A stretch of 64,000 nt of DNA from Microtetraspora glauca (GCA_001570385.1 BBYL01000007.1:744001-808000); one strand, 5' to 3'; counted from the first letter of the stretch, positions 47,909 to 56,569 are shown. Notes: generated by a model from the sequence alone, not told the origin. Numbers and translations are program-made.

Positions 47909-49795
47909 GTGTCCGCCGCGAAAGCCGTACGGGCAGCTCTGGCTCTGGGGCTGACCGTACCCATGCTGACGGCTTGTTTCGAAGAGCCTTCCCCGCTCGA
48001 CGCCGTACGAGACTTCCTCGTGGGCTGGCAGAGCGGGGACTACGCCGCCGCGGCCCGCCGGGCCGACGGGGACCCCGCGACCGTACGGCGGGCCCTGGAG
48101 GATGTCGGCGTCCAGTTGGACGCGGCCTCGTTCCGCTTCTCGCTCAAGGGCGTGAAGCGCGACGGCGAGAACGCCAAGGCCGAGTACCACGCGGAGGTCG
48201 ACCTCGGGGAGAACAACCCCCTGTGGGAGTACGACAGCACGCTGCCGCTGCGCATGGTCGGCGGCAGCTGGAAGATCCACTGGTCGCCGAGCGTGATCCA
48301 CCCCGAGCTGCACGCCGGGGAGCGGTTCGCCGTCGACGTCGAGCCACAGGCCAGGCAGCCGATCCTCGACCGGGCCGGTGAGTCCCTCCAGGACGAGACG
48401 ATCCGGTACGTCGCGGGCGTCTACCCCAACAAGATCGAGGACAAGTCGGCGCTGTGCGCGGAGCTGTCCAGGGTCACCGGGTTCGCCGAGGACCGCCTGC
48501 TCAGCCGCATCCTGTCGTCGCCGCCGCAGGCGTTCGTGCCCCTCGCGACCTTCGGCGGCAAGACGTTCGCCCAGGTCAAGGACAAGCTGACGGCCATCAA
48601 GGGCATCACGATCACGACCGACAGCATCCCCGTCGCGCCCAAGTCGCCAAAAGACATCGTCGGCCGCGTCGCGGCGATCACGCCCGAGGCGGAGCAGCAG
48701 CTCGGCGGCCCGCAGCGGGCCGGCGACACGGTCGGCCGGGACGGGCTGCAGAAGGCCTACCAGGACCAGCTCACCGGCTCCACCGAGACCCGGGTCGTCA
48801 TCCTCAACACGGCGGGCAAGCAGGTCAAGGAGCTCAAGGCGTGGCCGGGCCGGGCGAACACGTCGGTCCGCACCACCATCGACTCCAGCCTGCAGGCCGC
48901 GGCGGACAGCGCCGTCGCGACCTCGCAGCGGGTCGCCCTCGTCGCGCTCCAGGCGTCCACCGGTGAGATCCGGGCGATCTCCACCCAGGGGATGCACCAG
49001 CAGAAGGACGCCCTCGCCGGGAAGTACCCCGCTGGCACCACCTTCTCGATCATCGCGACCGACGCGCTGCTGAAGAACGGCTTCGATCCCAAGCAGAAGG
49101 TGCCGTGCAGCGCCGACCGGTCCGTGGGCGGCGCCAGGTTCGAGCAGGCCGGATACTCCGGAGGCGTCGTCACTCCCACGTTCTCGTCCGATTTCGCGCG
49201 TGGCTGCGTGACCGCGCTCGCGTCCCTGGCCCGGCGGGTCAGCGGGGACGCCGTCGCCGCCAGCGCGTCGAAGTTCGGCATCGGCAGCGCGTGGGAGCTC
49301 CCGCTGGGCACGTTCAGCGGCTCGGTCCCGATCCCGGCGAGCGACGCGGCCACCGCGAAGATCATCGCCGGCCAGAGTGTCCGGGTGAACCCTCTGACGA
49401 TGGCGCTGGTCGCCGGCGCGGTGAAGTCCGGCACGTGGCGGCCCCCGGTGCTGGTCACCTCGCCCTCGTCACCCGACCCGACCGCCGAGGTGGCTCCGGC
49501 CGCGCCTCCCGCGCCCATCCCGCTCGACCCCACCGCCGTCGAGCAGATCCGTACGCTCATGCGCGCCGGGGTGGCCTCGGGCACGGCCCGCGCCGCCGCC
49601 GCCCCCGGTGAGCCCGTGTACGGCGTGGCGGCCGGAATCGGCTACGTGGTGAAGAAGCAGCGGCGGGATCTGTCGTGGTTCGTCGGCTGGCAGGGAGACG
49701 TGGCGGTGGCCGTACTGGCGGAGAGCACGGACGCCGCTGCCGCCTCGGCGGTGGCCGGGCGATTCTTCCGCGGCGCGGCCCAGAAAAATCTCTGA
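47909..49795 (+). CDS. Penicillin-binding-protein homologue with all three catalytic motifs lost (pseudoenzyme)
   Basis: Exported lipoprotein of 628 residues: signal with lipobox LTAC (Cys23), an NTF2-like MecA_N domain (about 28-145, PLDAVRDFLVGWQSGDYAAAARRA), a PBP dimer-like region, then a transpeptidase-fold domain (about 325-628). Aligned with the intact PBP encoded at 26865-28445, SxxK (YPPGSTFK) has become YPAGTTFS, SxN (HSCN) has become RGCV, and the KTG region reads EPVYGVAAG before the shared SWFVGW. With no Ser, Lys or KTG it cannot form an acyl-enzyme. The frame is long, undisturbed and GC3-biased, so it is a maintained gene. A scaffold or regulator of wall synthesis is a guess. 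The GTG start is 4 bases after smpB. Confidence 0.87.
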   Translation: MSAAKAVRAALALGLTVPMLTACFEEPSPLDAVRDFLVGWQSGDYAAAARRADGDPATVRRALEDVGVQLDAASFRFSLKGVKRDGENAKAEYHAEVDLGENNPLWEYDSTLPLRMVGGSWKIHWSPSVIHPELHAGERFAVDVEPQARQPILDRAGESLQDETIRYVAGVYPNKIEDKSALCAELSRVTGFAEDRLLSRILSSPPQAFVPLATFGGKTFAQVKDKLTAIKGITITTDSIPVAPKSPKDIVGRVAAITPEAEQQLGGPQRAGDTVGRDGLQKAYQDQLTGSTETRVVILNTAGKQVKELKAWPGRANTSVRTTIDSSLQAAADSAVATSQRVALVALQASTGEIRAISTQGMHQQKDALAGKYPAGTTFSIIATDALLKNGFDPKQKVPCSADRSVGGARFEQAGYSGGVVTPTFSSDFARGCVTALASLARRVSGDAVAASASKFGIGSAWELPLGTFSGSVPIPASDAATAKIIAGQSVRVNPLTMALVAGAVKSGTWRPPVLVTSPSSPDPTAEVAPAAPPAPIPLDPTAVEQIRTLMRAGVASGTARAAAAPGEPVYGVAAGIGYVVKKQRRDLSWFVGWQGDVAVAVLAESTDAAAASAVAGRFFRGAAQKNL

Positions 49796-50111
49796 CGGAA
49801 AAATCTGGGGGGCGAGCAACCATTCGGCCCCTCGCACGCGTCTCTCTAAGTGACTGGGCCCGCTTGGGGGGTTGCGGGCTTGGTCAGCGTGATGAGACCA
49901 GGGCTCCATCTCGGGGGGAGCCCTGCCGTCCGGACCGGCTCGACCCTGCCGGTCGGCCCCCGGGGGCGTGCGTAGTGGCGCGCCTCCGGGGGCTTCGTCG
50001 TTCTCCGGGGAGATGCCGGGGAGATCGGGAATTTCGGTTCGCGTGCCCGGTGTTGTCGGATGTAAGGTTGCGATGCCGAGCCCTACGGGGCGCGGGTTGA
50101 CAACTCAACAG
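49796..50111. promoter_or_regulatory. Intergenic region before ssrA with hairpins and promoter
   Basis: No gene seen. A hairpin pairs AGGGCTCC (49900-49907) with GGAGCCCT (49917-49924), and a second GC-rich inverted repeat (CCCCCGGGGGC near 49960 with CCTCCGGGGGC near 49990) lies behind it; both may end the upstream transcript. TAAGGT at 50063-50068 is the best -10 candidate for ssrA, giving a short 5' precursor to be trimmed. Confidence 0.45.
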
Positions 50112-50493
50112 GGGGTGACCGGTTTCGACTTCGACATTGCAAGTCAGGGGAAGCGGGTCGAGGACTGCGGACATAACCTCGTTAACACTGTGACCGCAAA
50201 CCAATAAGTGCCAATAACACGCGCACTGAGGTCAGCCAGGGTTCCCTGGCTCTCGCCGCCTAAGCAGCGAGTGACCTCTGTCAGCCCGGGACCGCCTCCG
50301 GCCCGGATCTGACATCGCTAGGAGGCTCAACCGACCGACCCGGTCACGGGGACGTTCGGGAAACCAAACAGTGACTGAGCCCGTCGGCGACTCGCCTGTG
50401 AGATCGCCGGGGCTGAGAAAATCGCAACAGGCTGCACCCGGAGAAGCCCTGTCTTGGTGTTGAAGGACGCGGGTTCGATTCCCGCCACCTCCA
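50112..50493 (+). ncRNA. ssrA: Transfer-messenger RNA (tmRNA)
   Basis: RNA of about 382 bases that rescues stalled ribosomes with SmpB. The 5' end GGGGGTGACCGGTTTCGAC pairs in the acceptor stem with CACCTCC at 50486-50492. The T-arm GGGTTCGATTCCCGCC is intact. The discriminator A is followed by CAT, so the 3' CCA is not encoded. After TAAGT the reading frame opens at GCC (50210) and encodes ANNTRTEVSQGSLALAA before TAA at 50261, ending in the normal LALAA degradation signal. Pseudoknot-like GC helices follow. Confidence 0.97.
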
Positions 50494-50498
50494 CATGG

Positions 50499-50557
50499 GA
50501 GACCCGTGGTCGACGGCTTTCAGTCGTCTTCCACGGGTCTTTAGTTTTGCCCAGGGG
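50499..50557 (+). terminator. Terminator hairpin after ssrA, copy 1
   Basis: Arms AGACCCGTGG and CCACGGGTCT enclose a second small stem (GACG/CGTC), followed by TTAGTTTTG. It begins 6 bases after the tmRNA 3' end. The full unit, through TTTTGCCCAGGGG, is repeated almost identically downstream. Confidence 0.85.
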
Positions 50558-50582
50558 GACGACCCCCTGGAACCCCCGGGAT

Positions 50583-50640
50583 GAGACCCGTGGTCGACGG
50601 CTTTCAGTCGTCTTCCACGGGTCTTTGTTTTGCCCAGGGG
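50583..50640 (+). repeat. Terminator hairpin, copy 2 of the tandem repeat
   Basis: The first 44 bases are identical to copy 1, as is the final GTTTTGCCCAGGGG; the only difference is one deleted A between them. The repeat period is 84 bases, with a linker rich in CCCCC/GGGGG. It acts as a back-up terminator. Immediately after it lies the truncated end of a decayed hydrolase gene. Confidence 0.85.
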
Positions 50641-50686
50641 CGTGCGCGGGCGAAGCGGTCGTGGCCGAGCAGCCCGAGCAGCCGAA

Positions 50687-51127
50687 CACCTGACCGTGGA
50701 GTCGCTGACCGCGCAGCTCGACGCGGTGATCGGGGACGCCGGGACCGGTCCGGTCGATCTGGTCGGGTTCTCCCTGGACGCGCCGGTGGCCGCCGCCTTC
50801 GCGGCCACCCGGCCCGAGCTGGTACGGAGCCTGGTGCTGGTGGCCGGGTGGGCCGGTCCGGGCGACGAATACCTGCGGAACCTCATGACCGTGTGGCGAC
50901 GGATCGCGGACGACGCCGACGCTTTCGCGGCCGGTTCTCGACCCTCACCGGGTTCAGCCGGGAGTTCCTGAACGCGCTGGGCCCCGACGGGGTGGAGGGG
51001 CTGGTGCCGAACCTGCGGCCGAACCGGGAGCGAGTACGCCGAGATCGACAGCGGGCACGTCGTGCTGATGGAACGTCCGGAGGAGTGGGTGCGGCTGGTG
51101 GCCGAGTTCGTCCTCCGCCCGAGGTGA
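50687..51127 (+). pseudogene. Remnant of an alpha/beta-hydrolase gene
   Basis: Homology begins abruptly in mid-fold with HLTVESLTAQLDAVI. It continues with the nucleophile elbow DLVGFSLDAPVAAAFAATRPELVRSLVLVAGW, where the usual GxSxG ends in Asp. Near 50934 the frame shifts and continues as FSTLTGFSREFLNALGPDGVEGLVPNLRPN. Near 51030 it returns to the first frame with EYAEIDSGHVVLMERPEEWVRLVAEFVLRPR and a stop, the C-terminal catalytic-His segment. The start of the gene and the section between the last two parts are missing. This is a decayed gene with a 5' truncation, a frameshift and an internal deletion. Confidence 0.8.
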
Positions 51128-51136
51128 CCCTATGGT

Positions 51137-52162
51137 TCACCGGCGGGCGGCGTACGCGTCGATCTCGCCGAGCAGGGCCGACTTGCCCTCGTAGGTGAGG
51201 AACGACGCGCGTACGGCGCTGCGGGCCAGGTCGGCCACGCCGTCCCGGTCGAGGCCGAGGAGATCGGCCGCGACCGCGTACTCGCCGTTCAGCGTGGTGC
51301 CGAACATGGGCGGGTCGTCGGAGTTGATCGTGATGGGCACTCCCGCCTTGACCAGCGCGGCGAGGGGGTGCTCGGTCAGGCTCTCCACGGCGCGGGTCCG
51401 CACGTTGGACGTGGGGCACACCTCCAGGGTGATCCCCTCGGTGGCGAGGTGTTCGAGCAGGGCGGGGTCCTCCACACTGTGGACGCCGTGCCCGATCCGC
51501 TCGGCCTTCAGGTCGCGGAGGGCCTCCCAGACCGTCGGGGCGCCGGTCGTCTCGCCCGCGTGCGGGACCGAGCGGAGCCCGGCGGCGCGTGCCGCCGCGA
51601 AGTGCGGGGCGAACTGCGAGCGGGGCACGCCGATCTCCGGCCCGCCGAGGCCGAAGCTGACCAGGCCGTCCGGCCGCTGTTCGAGCGCCACCTTCAGCGT
51701 CTGGTCGGCGCCGGGGACGCCGTCCTCTCCCGGGATGTCGAAGCACCAGCGCAGGATCGTGCCGAAGTCGCGCTCGACCGCGAGGCGGGCGTCCTCGATC
51801 ACCTCGCAGAACTCGGCGGGAGCGAACCCCCTCTGGATGTGCAGGTGCGGTGTGACGGTGAGCTCGGCGTACCGTACGCGCTGGGCGGCCAGGTCGCGGC
51901 CGACGCCGTGGAAGAGCGACCAGACGTCCTCCGGGTCCCTGATCAGGTCGACCACGGCGAGGTACACCTCGATGAAGTGCGCGAAGTCGCGGAAGTCGAA
52001 GTAGTCGGCGAGCAGGACGGGGTCGGCGGGGACGGGCGTCGAGCCCTCGTGGCGGGCGGCGAGCTCGGCCACGATCTGGGGCGACGCGGAGCCGACGTGG
52101 TGCACGTGCAGCTCGGCCTTGGGCAGTCCGGCGATGAATTCGGTGAGGTCAGCAACGGTCAC
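51137..52162 (-). CDS. Adenosine deaminase family protein
   Basis: Zinc hydrolase of 341 residues that deaminates adenosine or a related purine. Metal and catalytic motifs are complete: HxH in KAELHVHHVGSASP, SFGLGGPE, the zinc His and catalytic Glu in SVPHAGETTGAPT, ERIGHGVHSVED, and the zinc-binding Asp pair in ITINSDDPPMFGT. The first motif has HHVG where most family members have HLDG or HLEG, so the natural substrate may differ. In actinomycetes related enzymes act on adenosine, adenine or aminodeoxyfutalosine. GTG start; the gene ends next to the hydrolase remnant. Confidence 0.92.
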   Translation of the reverse strand: MTVADLTEFIAGLPKAELHVHHVGSASPQIVAELAARHEGSTPVPADPVLLADYFDFRDFAHFIEVYLAVVDLIRDPEDVWSLFHGVGRDLAAQRVRYAELTVTPHLHIQRGFAPAEFCEVIEDARLAVERDFGTILRWCFDIPGEDGVPGADQTLKVALEQRPDGLVSFGLGGPEIGVPRSQFAPHFAAARAAGLRSVPHAGETTGAPTVWEALRDLKAERIGHGVHSVEDPALLEHLATEGITLEVCPTSNVRTRAVESLTEHPLAALVKAGVPITINSDDPPMFGTTLNGEYAVAADLLGLDRDGVADLARSAVRASFLTYEGKSALLGEIDAYAARR

Positions 52163-52234
52163 CGGATGACCGTAACAACGGCCACCAGGGCGATACCAAG
52201 CTGAAAGCTTCTTTCTTACACAAGATTGTCATGA

Positions 52235-53317
52235 TCAGCCGGATAGCTCGCCGAGCGTGACGGGGATAGTGCTCTCGCGCCCGCTCGGGTAGAGCAGCTT
52301 GACCTTGACGGTGTCGCCGGGCTGGTGCCGGGCGAGCACCTCGGTCAGGGTCGTCGCGTCCGGTGTCGGGGTGCCGTCGATGCTGACGATCACGTCGCCC
52401 GTCCTGATCCCCGCCTTGTCGGCGGAGCCGCCGCGGGTGAGCCTGCCGACGAGGACGCCGACGGGCGAGCCCAGCGCGTCGACGGCGGTCCCCACCTGGA
52501 CGCCGAGTGCGGCCCGGTGGCTGTTGACGACCTTGCCGTGCTTGACGATCTGGCTCGCGATGTCGGTGGCCGTGTCGCTCGGGATCGCGAACCCGATGCC
52601 GGGGGCCGCCCCCAGTTCGGGGGCGACGGCCGCCAGGGTCGGGATGCCGATGACGTGGCCGGTCAGGTCCACCAGCGCGCCGCCGCTGTTGCCCGGGTTG
52701 ATCGGGGCCGACGTCTGGATGGCGTTGGGGATCGTCGAGCTGGGCGTCCCCTGACCGCCCGAGCCGGAGACGGTACGGCCGAGCGCGGAGACGATGCCCT
52801 GGGTGACGCTGCCCGAGTAGCCCAGCGGATTGCCCATGGCCAGCACGATCTGGCCCACCTTGAGGTCGGAGGAGCGGCCGAAGGACGCGGGTGTCAGACC
52901 CTGCGTGTTGTCCACCTTGATGACCGCGAGATCCCCGGCGGGGAAGACGTTCAGGAGCCGGGCGGTCCGCTTCTTGCCGCCGGTCGCGAGGGTGACGGAG
53001 AGCTCCTCCTCACCTCCCACGACGTGCGCATTCGTCAGTATGTGACCGTCCTTGTCGTAGATGATCCCGGAACCGAGGCCCTGGCTCGTGGTGATCTGCA
53101 CGATCGACGGCAGGACCTTCTTGATGACCTGCTCGTACGTGGCCTCCAGCTGGGCCGGACCGCCCCCGGGTGACGGGGTCGCCGTTGCGGTTACCGACGG
53201 TGTCCGGGTTGTGACCGGGCCCTTCGCGGCCATGTCGGTGATCGGTCCTCCGCAGGCCGCACAGGCGAGCAGCGTCATCGCTGCCGCCGTGCGCGTGACG
53301 GTGCGTGAACGTGCCAT
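52235..53317 (-). CDS. HtrA-like S1C serine protease, lipoprotein
   Basis: Exported protease of 360 residues with a C-terminal PDZ domain. Signal MARSRTVTRTAAAMTLLACAAC gives a lipoprotein, and a Thr/Pro linker follows. The trypsin-like domain has His in ILTNAHVVGG, Asp in FPAGDLAVIKVDN and Ser in PINPGNSGGALVDL, so the triad is intact. The PDZ domain (about 260-355) reads GVLVGRLTRGGSADKAGIRTGDVIVSIDGTPTPD. Likely role: quality control of exported proteins. ATG at 53317 gives the signal peptide; a start at 53368 would put 17 extra residues in front. Confidence 0.94.
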   Translation of the reverse strand: MARSRTVTRTAAAMTLLACAACGGPITDMAAKGPVTTRTPSVTATATPSPGGGPAQLEATYEQVIKKVLPSIVQITTSQGLGSGIIYDKDGHILTNAHVVGGEEELSVTLATGGKKRTARLLNVFPAGDLAVIKVDNTQGLTPASFGRSSDLKVGQIVLAMGNPLGYSGSVTQGIVSALGRTVSGSGGQGTPSSTIPNAIQTSAPINPGNSGGALVDLTGHVIGIPTLAAVAPELGAAPGIGFAIPSDTATDIASQIVKHGKVVNSHRAALGVQVGTAVDALGSPVGVLVGRLTRGGSADKAGIRTGDVIVSIDGTPTPDATTLTEVLARHQPGDTVKVKLLYPSGRESTIPVTLGELSG

Positions 53318-53395
53318 GGGCGAGCGACTACCCCCGTGGAGGGAGGTATTCCCGACTGAGCGTGACAATCAGCGTTTGTCGCGTAATCTGCGGTC

Positions 53396-54271
53396 ATGGC
53401 GGAGGCTGGCGACGTCCCGCGGGAGGCGTTCACGACCCCGATGCCCCGATTACGCCCGGAGGACGCGGTCCAGACCGGGCAGTCGCCGGAGCGGCGCGAG
53501 CCGCCGGCGGCCTGGGGGTTCCGTGACCGGGGCGGCGGGATGCCGCTCCGTCTCGTCTACGCCGTCCTCGCCGGTGTGGGCACGGTCGTCGCCATCGCCC
53601 TGGTCTTCGTGGTGTTCTCCGGCGACCGCCCGGAGGCCGCGCCGGGGCCCGTCCATCAGGGGCGGCCTGCGGGCACTCCCGGCGCCAGTCCCAGCGCCGT
53701 CGTCTCCCCGGCCCCGGTCGTGCGGCTGCCCAGGGTCCCCGCGGCGCGTTCCATGGCGGTCCACCCGGGCGAGGGCACCCCGACGGCGGCGTTCGTCGTC
53801 GACGAGAGGTCCGGCATCGGCTACGCCGGATTCGGGCGGCCCTGGCGGAAGGCGGATCCGGCCCCGTTCGCGTACGCGCAGAGGGCGGGACGGGCGCTGA
53901 TCGCCTCCAGCCCGATGCCGGGCGCGGTCCCGGAGACGCTGACCACGTACGCCGCGTACCGGAAGGTCGCGACGAGGGCGGCCCGATGGACGCTGCGCCT
54001 CCAGCCGGACGGCGGCACCCTCACCTGGACGGCGTCGCAGCCGTTGCGTCGGGGCATGGGATGGCTGCTCGGCTATCGGCTCACGTACCTGGTCGACGGG
54101 CGCAGGCACTCGTCGGAGGCGATCGTGGCCGTCGTGGGCACGAGCGGCATGAGCGGCACGGGCGGCAGGAGCGGGAAGAAACCCGCGTTGTTGTTCGCCA
54201 CGGTTCCGGACACCCGAGCGGAGTTGTACCACGACCTGAACATGCTCTTCTGGACCCTTCGTCCGATGTAG
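53396..54271 (+). CDS. Single-pass membrane protein of unknown function
   Basis: Protein of 291 residues. A Pro/Arg-rich cytoplasmic N-terminus (about 1-50) is followed by one membrane segment (about 51-73, LRLVYAVLAGVGTVVAIALVFVVFSG), a Pro/Ala/Ser linker and an exported domain (about 110-291) containing TAAFVVDERSGIGYAGFGRPWRKADPAPFAYAQRAGRALIASSPMPG and GWLLGYRLTYLVDGRRHSSEAIVAVVG. I recognise no family or catalytic residue. It is divergent from the HtrA-like gene, from which it is separated by 78 bases. Confidence 0.72.
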   Translation: MAEAGDVPREAFTTPMPRLRPEDAVQTGQSPERREPPAAWGFRDRGGGMPLRLVYAVLAGVGTVVAIALVFVVFSGDRPEAAPGPVHQGRPAGTPGASPSAVVSPAPVVRLPRVPAARSMAVHPGEGTPTAAFVVDERSGIGYAGFGRPWRKADPAPFAYAQRAGRALIASSPMPGAVPETLTTYAAYRKVATRAARWTLRLQPDGGTLTWTASQPLRRGMGWLLGYRLTYLVDGRRHSSEAIVAVVGTSGMSGTGGRSGKKPALLFATVPDTRAELYHDLNMLFWTLRPM

Positions 54272-54284
54272 CCGGAGAACAACA

Positions 54285-54309
54285 TTCCAGAATATGATTC
54301 TGGGGAATT
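54285..54309. promoter_or_regulatory. Inverted repeat upstream of the acyl-CoA dehydrogenase gene
   Basis: CCAGAAT (54287-54293) and ATTCTGG (54297-54303) form a perfect 7-bp dyad with a 3-base centre, flanked by ATT and GGAAT that extend the symmetry imperfectly. It lies between the stop of the upstream gene and the dehydrogenase start, in an AT-rich patch. This suits a TetR- or GntR-type operator; no such regulator gene is adjacent. Confidence 0.5.
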
Positions 54310-54337
54310 CCGGTGCGACACGTTCGTGGAGGGTCAG

Positions 54338-56569
54338 ATGGCGATCGGTCTGAGCGAGGAACACGAGGCGCTGCGCGAGTCGGTCACCAGGTGGGCCGAG
54401 CGCAACATCCCCGCTGACGTGGTGCGGAGCGCGGTGGCGGCCCTCGGTGCCGGCGCGGAGGAACGTCCCGCCTTCTGGTCCGGTCTCGCCGAGCAGGGAC
54501 TGCTCGGCCTGCACATCCCCGAGGAGTACGGCGGCGCCGGATACGGCCTGCTCGAAGCCGCGGTGGCGATCGAGGCGCTGTCCGCGCGGGTGGCCCCCGG
54601 CCCCATCGCGCCGACCGTCCTCGCCGGCGCCGCCGTCCTGGGGGCCGACGGCAAGGCCCACGCCGACCTGCTCCCCGGCCTCGCCGACGGCAGCCTGATT
54701 GGGGCGGTCGCCCTGACCGGCTCGATCACGGGTGTCCGCGAGGACGGCGTGCTGACCGTCAGCGGCGTCGCCGAACCCGTGCTCGGCGGCACACTCGCCG
54801 ACGTGCTGGTGCTGCCGGTCTCGACCGATCGCGGTGAGGAATGGGTGGCCCTGGACGCCTCCCAGGCGACGGTGACGCCGATCGCGTCGCTCGACCTCAC
54901 CCGTGGCGTCGCCAAGGTCGAGGTGACGGCGGTGGCCGTACCCGCGGAACGGGTCCTCGACGGGCTGGAGGGTCCGGACGTCCGGGGCCTGGCCGCGATC
55001 GTCCTCGGCGCGGACGCGTCGGGCGTCGCGTCCTGGTGCGTCTCGGCCGCGGCCGACTACGCCAAGGTCCGGATCCAGTTCGGCCGCCCGATCGGCCAGT
55101 TCCAGGGAATCAAGCACAAGATCTCCCGGATGCTCGTCGCGCTGGAGCAGGCCAGGGCCACGGTGTGGGACGCGACCCGCGCCACCGGCGACGAGCTGGC
55201 CTACGCCGCCGCCATCGCGGGCGTGATGGCCCCCGACGCGGCGGTGCAGTGCGCCAAGGACGCCATCCAGACGTTCGGCGGCATCGGCTACACCTTCGAG
55301 CACGACGCGCACCTGTACTACCGGCGGGCGCTGACCATCCGGGCGCTGCTCGGATCCTCCGCCGACTGGGCCGAGACGGTCGCCTCGCTGGCGCTCGGCG
55401 GTGTCGCCCGCGAGCTGGAGATCGACCTGCCCCAGGAGGCGGAGCCGCTGCGCGCCGCCATCCGTGCGGAGATCGCCCGGATCGCCGAGCTGCCCACCGA
55501 GCCGGATGGTCCCGGCGGCCGGGGCAGCGAGCAGAAGCGGGCCCTCGCCTCCGCCGGATTCGTCCTGCCCCACCTGGCCCGGCCGTGGGGGCGTGACGCC
55601 ACGCCTCTGGAGCAGGTCCTGATCCATCAGGAGCTGCGCGCGGCGAAGGTCAAGCTGCCCCAGATGATCATCGGCGCCTGGGTCGTGCCGTCCATCGTCA
55701 CGTACGGCACCGCCGAGCAGCAGGAGCGTTTCCTGCCGCCCACCCTGAGCGGCGAGATGATCTGGTGCCAGCTCTTCTCCGAGCCGGGCGCGGGCTCCGA
55801 CCTGGCCTCGCTGCAGATGAAGGCGGAGAAGGTCGAGGGCGGCTGGAAGCTCAACGGCCAGAAGATCTGGACCTCCGTCGCGCACGTCGCCGAGTGGGGC
55901 ATCTGCATCGCCCGGTCGGACACCTCGCGGCCCAAGCACGACGGCATCACGTACTTCATCGTGGACATGAAGTCGCCCGGCGTGACCGTGCGGCCGCTGA
56001 CCGAGATGACGGGGGAGAACCTGTTCAACGAGGTCTTCCTCGACGACGTGTTCGTGCCGGACGACCTCGTCGTCGGCGAGGTCAACGAGGGCTGGAAGGT
56101 CGCCCGCAACACGCTGTCCAACGAGCGGGTGTCGTTGTCGTCGGGTTCCGGCGGAACCGGTGCCTCGGTCCCCGACCTGGTCGGGCTGTGCGGCAGGCTC
56201 GGCCGTGAGCTGACCCCCGTCGAGCGGCAGGAGCTCGCCAAGGTCGTCTGCGAGAGCCACTCGATCAACGCGCTGTCGCTGCGGGTCACGCTCAAGCAGC
56301 TCGCCGGGGCCGAGCCGGGCGCGGACGCGTCGGTGCGCAAGCTGCTGTCCACCTCGCACGCGCAGAACGTCGCGCAGGCGGCGGTCGGCCTCCTCGGCGC
56401 GGCGGCGGTCACCGCGGCCGACTGGAAGCTCGGCGATCCTGGCTACTGGAACCGGGCGATCCTCGCGACCCGCGCGATGACGATCTACGGCGGCACCACC
56501 GAGGTGCAGCTCAACATCATCGCCGAGCGCATGCTGGGCCTGCCGCGCGACCCGGAACCCGGCAAGTAG
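54338..56569 (+). CDS. Two-domain acyl-CoA dehydrogenase (FadE6/FadE34-like fusion)
   Basis: Flavoenzyme of 743 residues made of two tandem acyl-CoA dehydrogenase units. Unit 1 (about 1-375) has GLLGLHIPEEYGGAGYGLLEAAVAIE, VRIQFGRPIGQFQGIKHKISRM and IQTFGGIGYTFEHDAHLYYRR. Unit 2 (about 400-743) has LFSEPGAGSDLASLQMKAEKVEGGWKLNGQKIWTS, SNERVSLSSGSGG and RAMTIYGGTTEVQLNIIAERMLGLPR. Fused forms stand for the alpha/beta heterotetramers that oxidise bulky substrates such as sterol side chains in mycobacteria. The substrate is unknown here; a single typical enzyme is about 380 residues. ATG at 54338 follows GGAGGG; a GTG 12 bases upstream is in frame. Confidence 0.93.
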   Translation: MAIGLSEEHEALRESVTRWAERNIPADVVRSAVAALGAGAEERPAFWSGLAEQGLLGLHIPEEYGGAGYGLLEAAVAIEALSARVAPGPIAPTVLAGAAVLGADGKAHADLLPGLADGSLIGAVALTGSITGVREDGVLTVSGVAEPVLGGTLADVLVLPVSTDRGEEWVALDASQATVTPIASLDLTRGVAKVEVTAVAVPAERVLDGLEGPDVRGLAAIVLGADASGVASWCVSAAADYAKVRIQFGRPIGQFQGIKHKISRMLVALEQARATVWDATRATGDELAYAAAIAGVMAPDAAVQCAKDAIQTFGGIGYTFEHDAHLYYRRALTIRALLGSSADWAETVASLALGGVARELEIDLPQEAEPLRAAIRAEIARIAELPTEPDGPGGRGSEQKRALASAGFVLPHLARPWGRDATPLEQVLIHQELRAAKVKLPQMIIGAWVVPSIVTYGTAEQQERFLPPTLSGEMIWCQLFSEPGAGSDLASLQMKAEKVEGGWKLNGQKIWTSVAHVAEWGICIARSDTSRPKHDGITYFIVDMKSPGVTVRPLTEMTGENLFNEVFLDDVFVPDDLVVGEVNEGWKVARNTLSNERVSLSSGSGGTGASVPDLVGLCGRLGRELTPVERQELAKVVCESHSINALSLRVTLKQLAGAEPGADASVRKLLSTSHAQNVAQAAVGLLGAAAVTAADWKLGDPGYWNRAILATRAMTIYGGTTEVQLNIIAERMLGLPRDPEPGK

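Noticed and set aside
50581..51198. 205-codon frame after ssrA as an intact gene
   Set aside because: Only a central segment resembles an alpha/beta-hydrolase, and its continuation lies in another frame, so the region is a pseudogene and not this frame.
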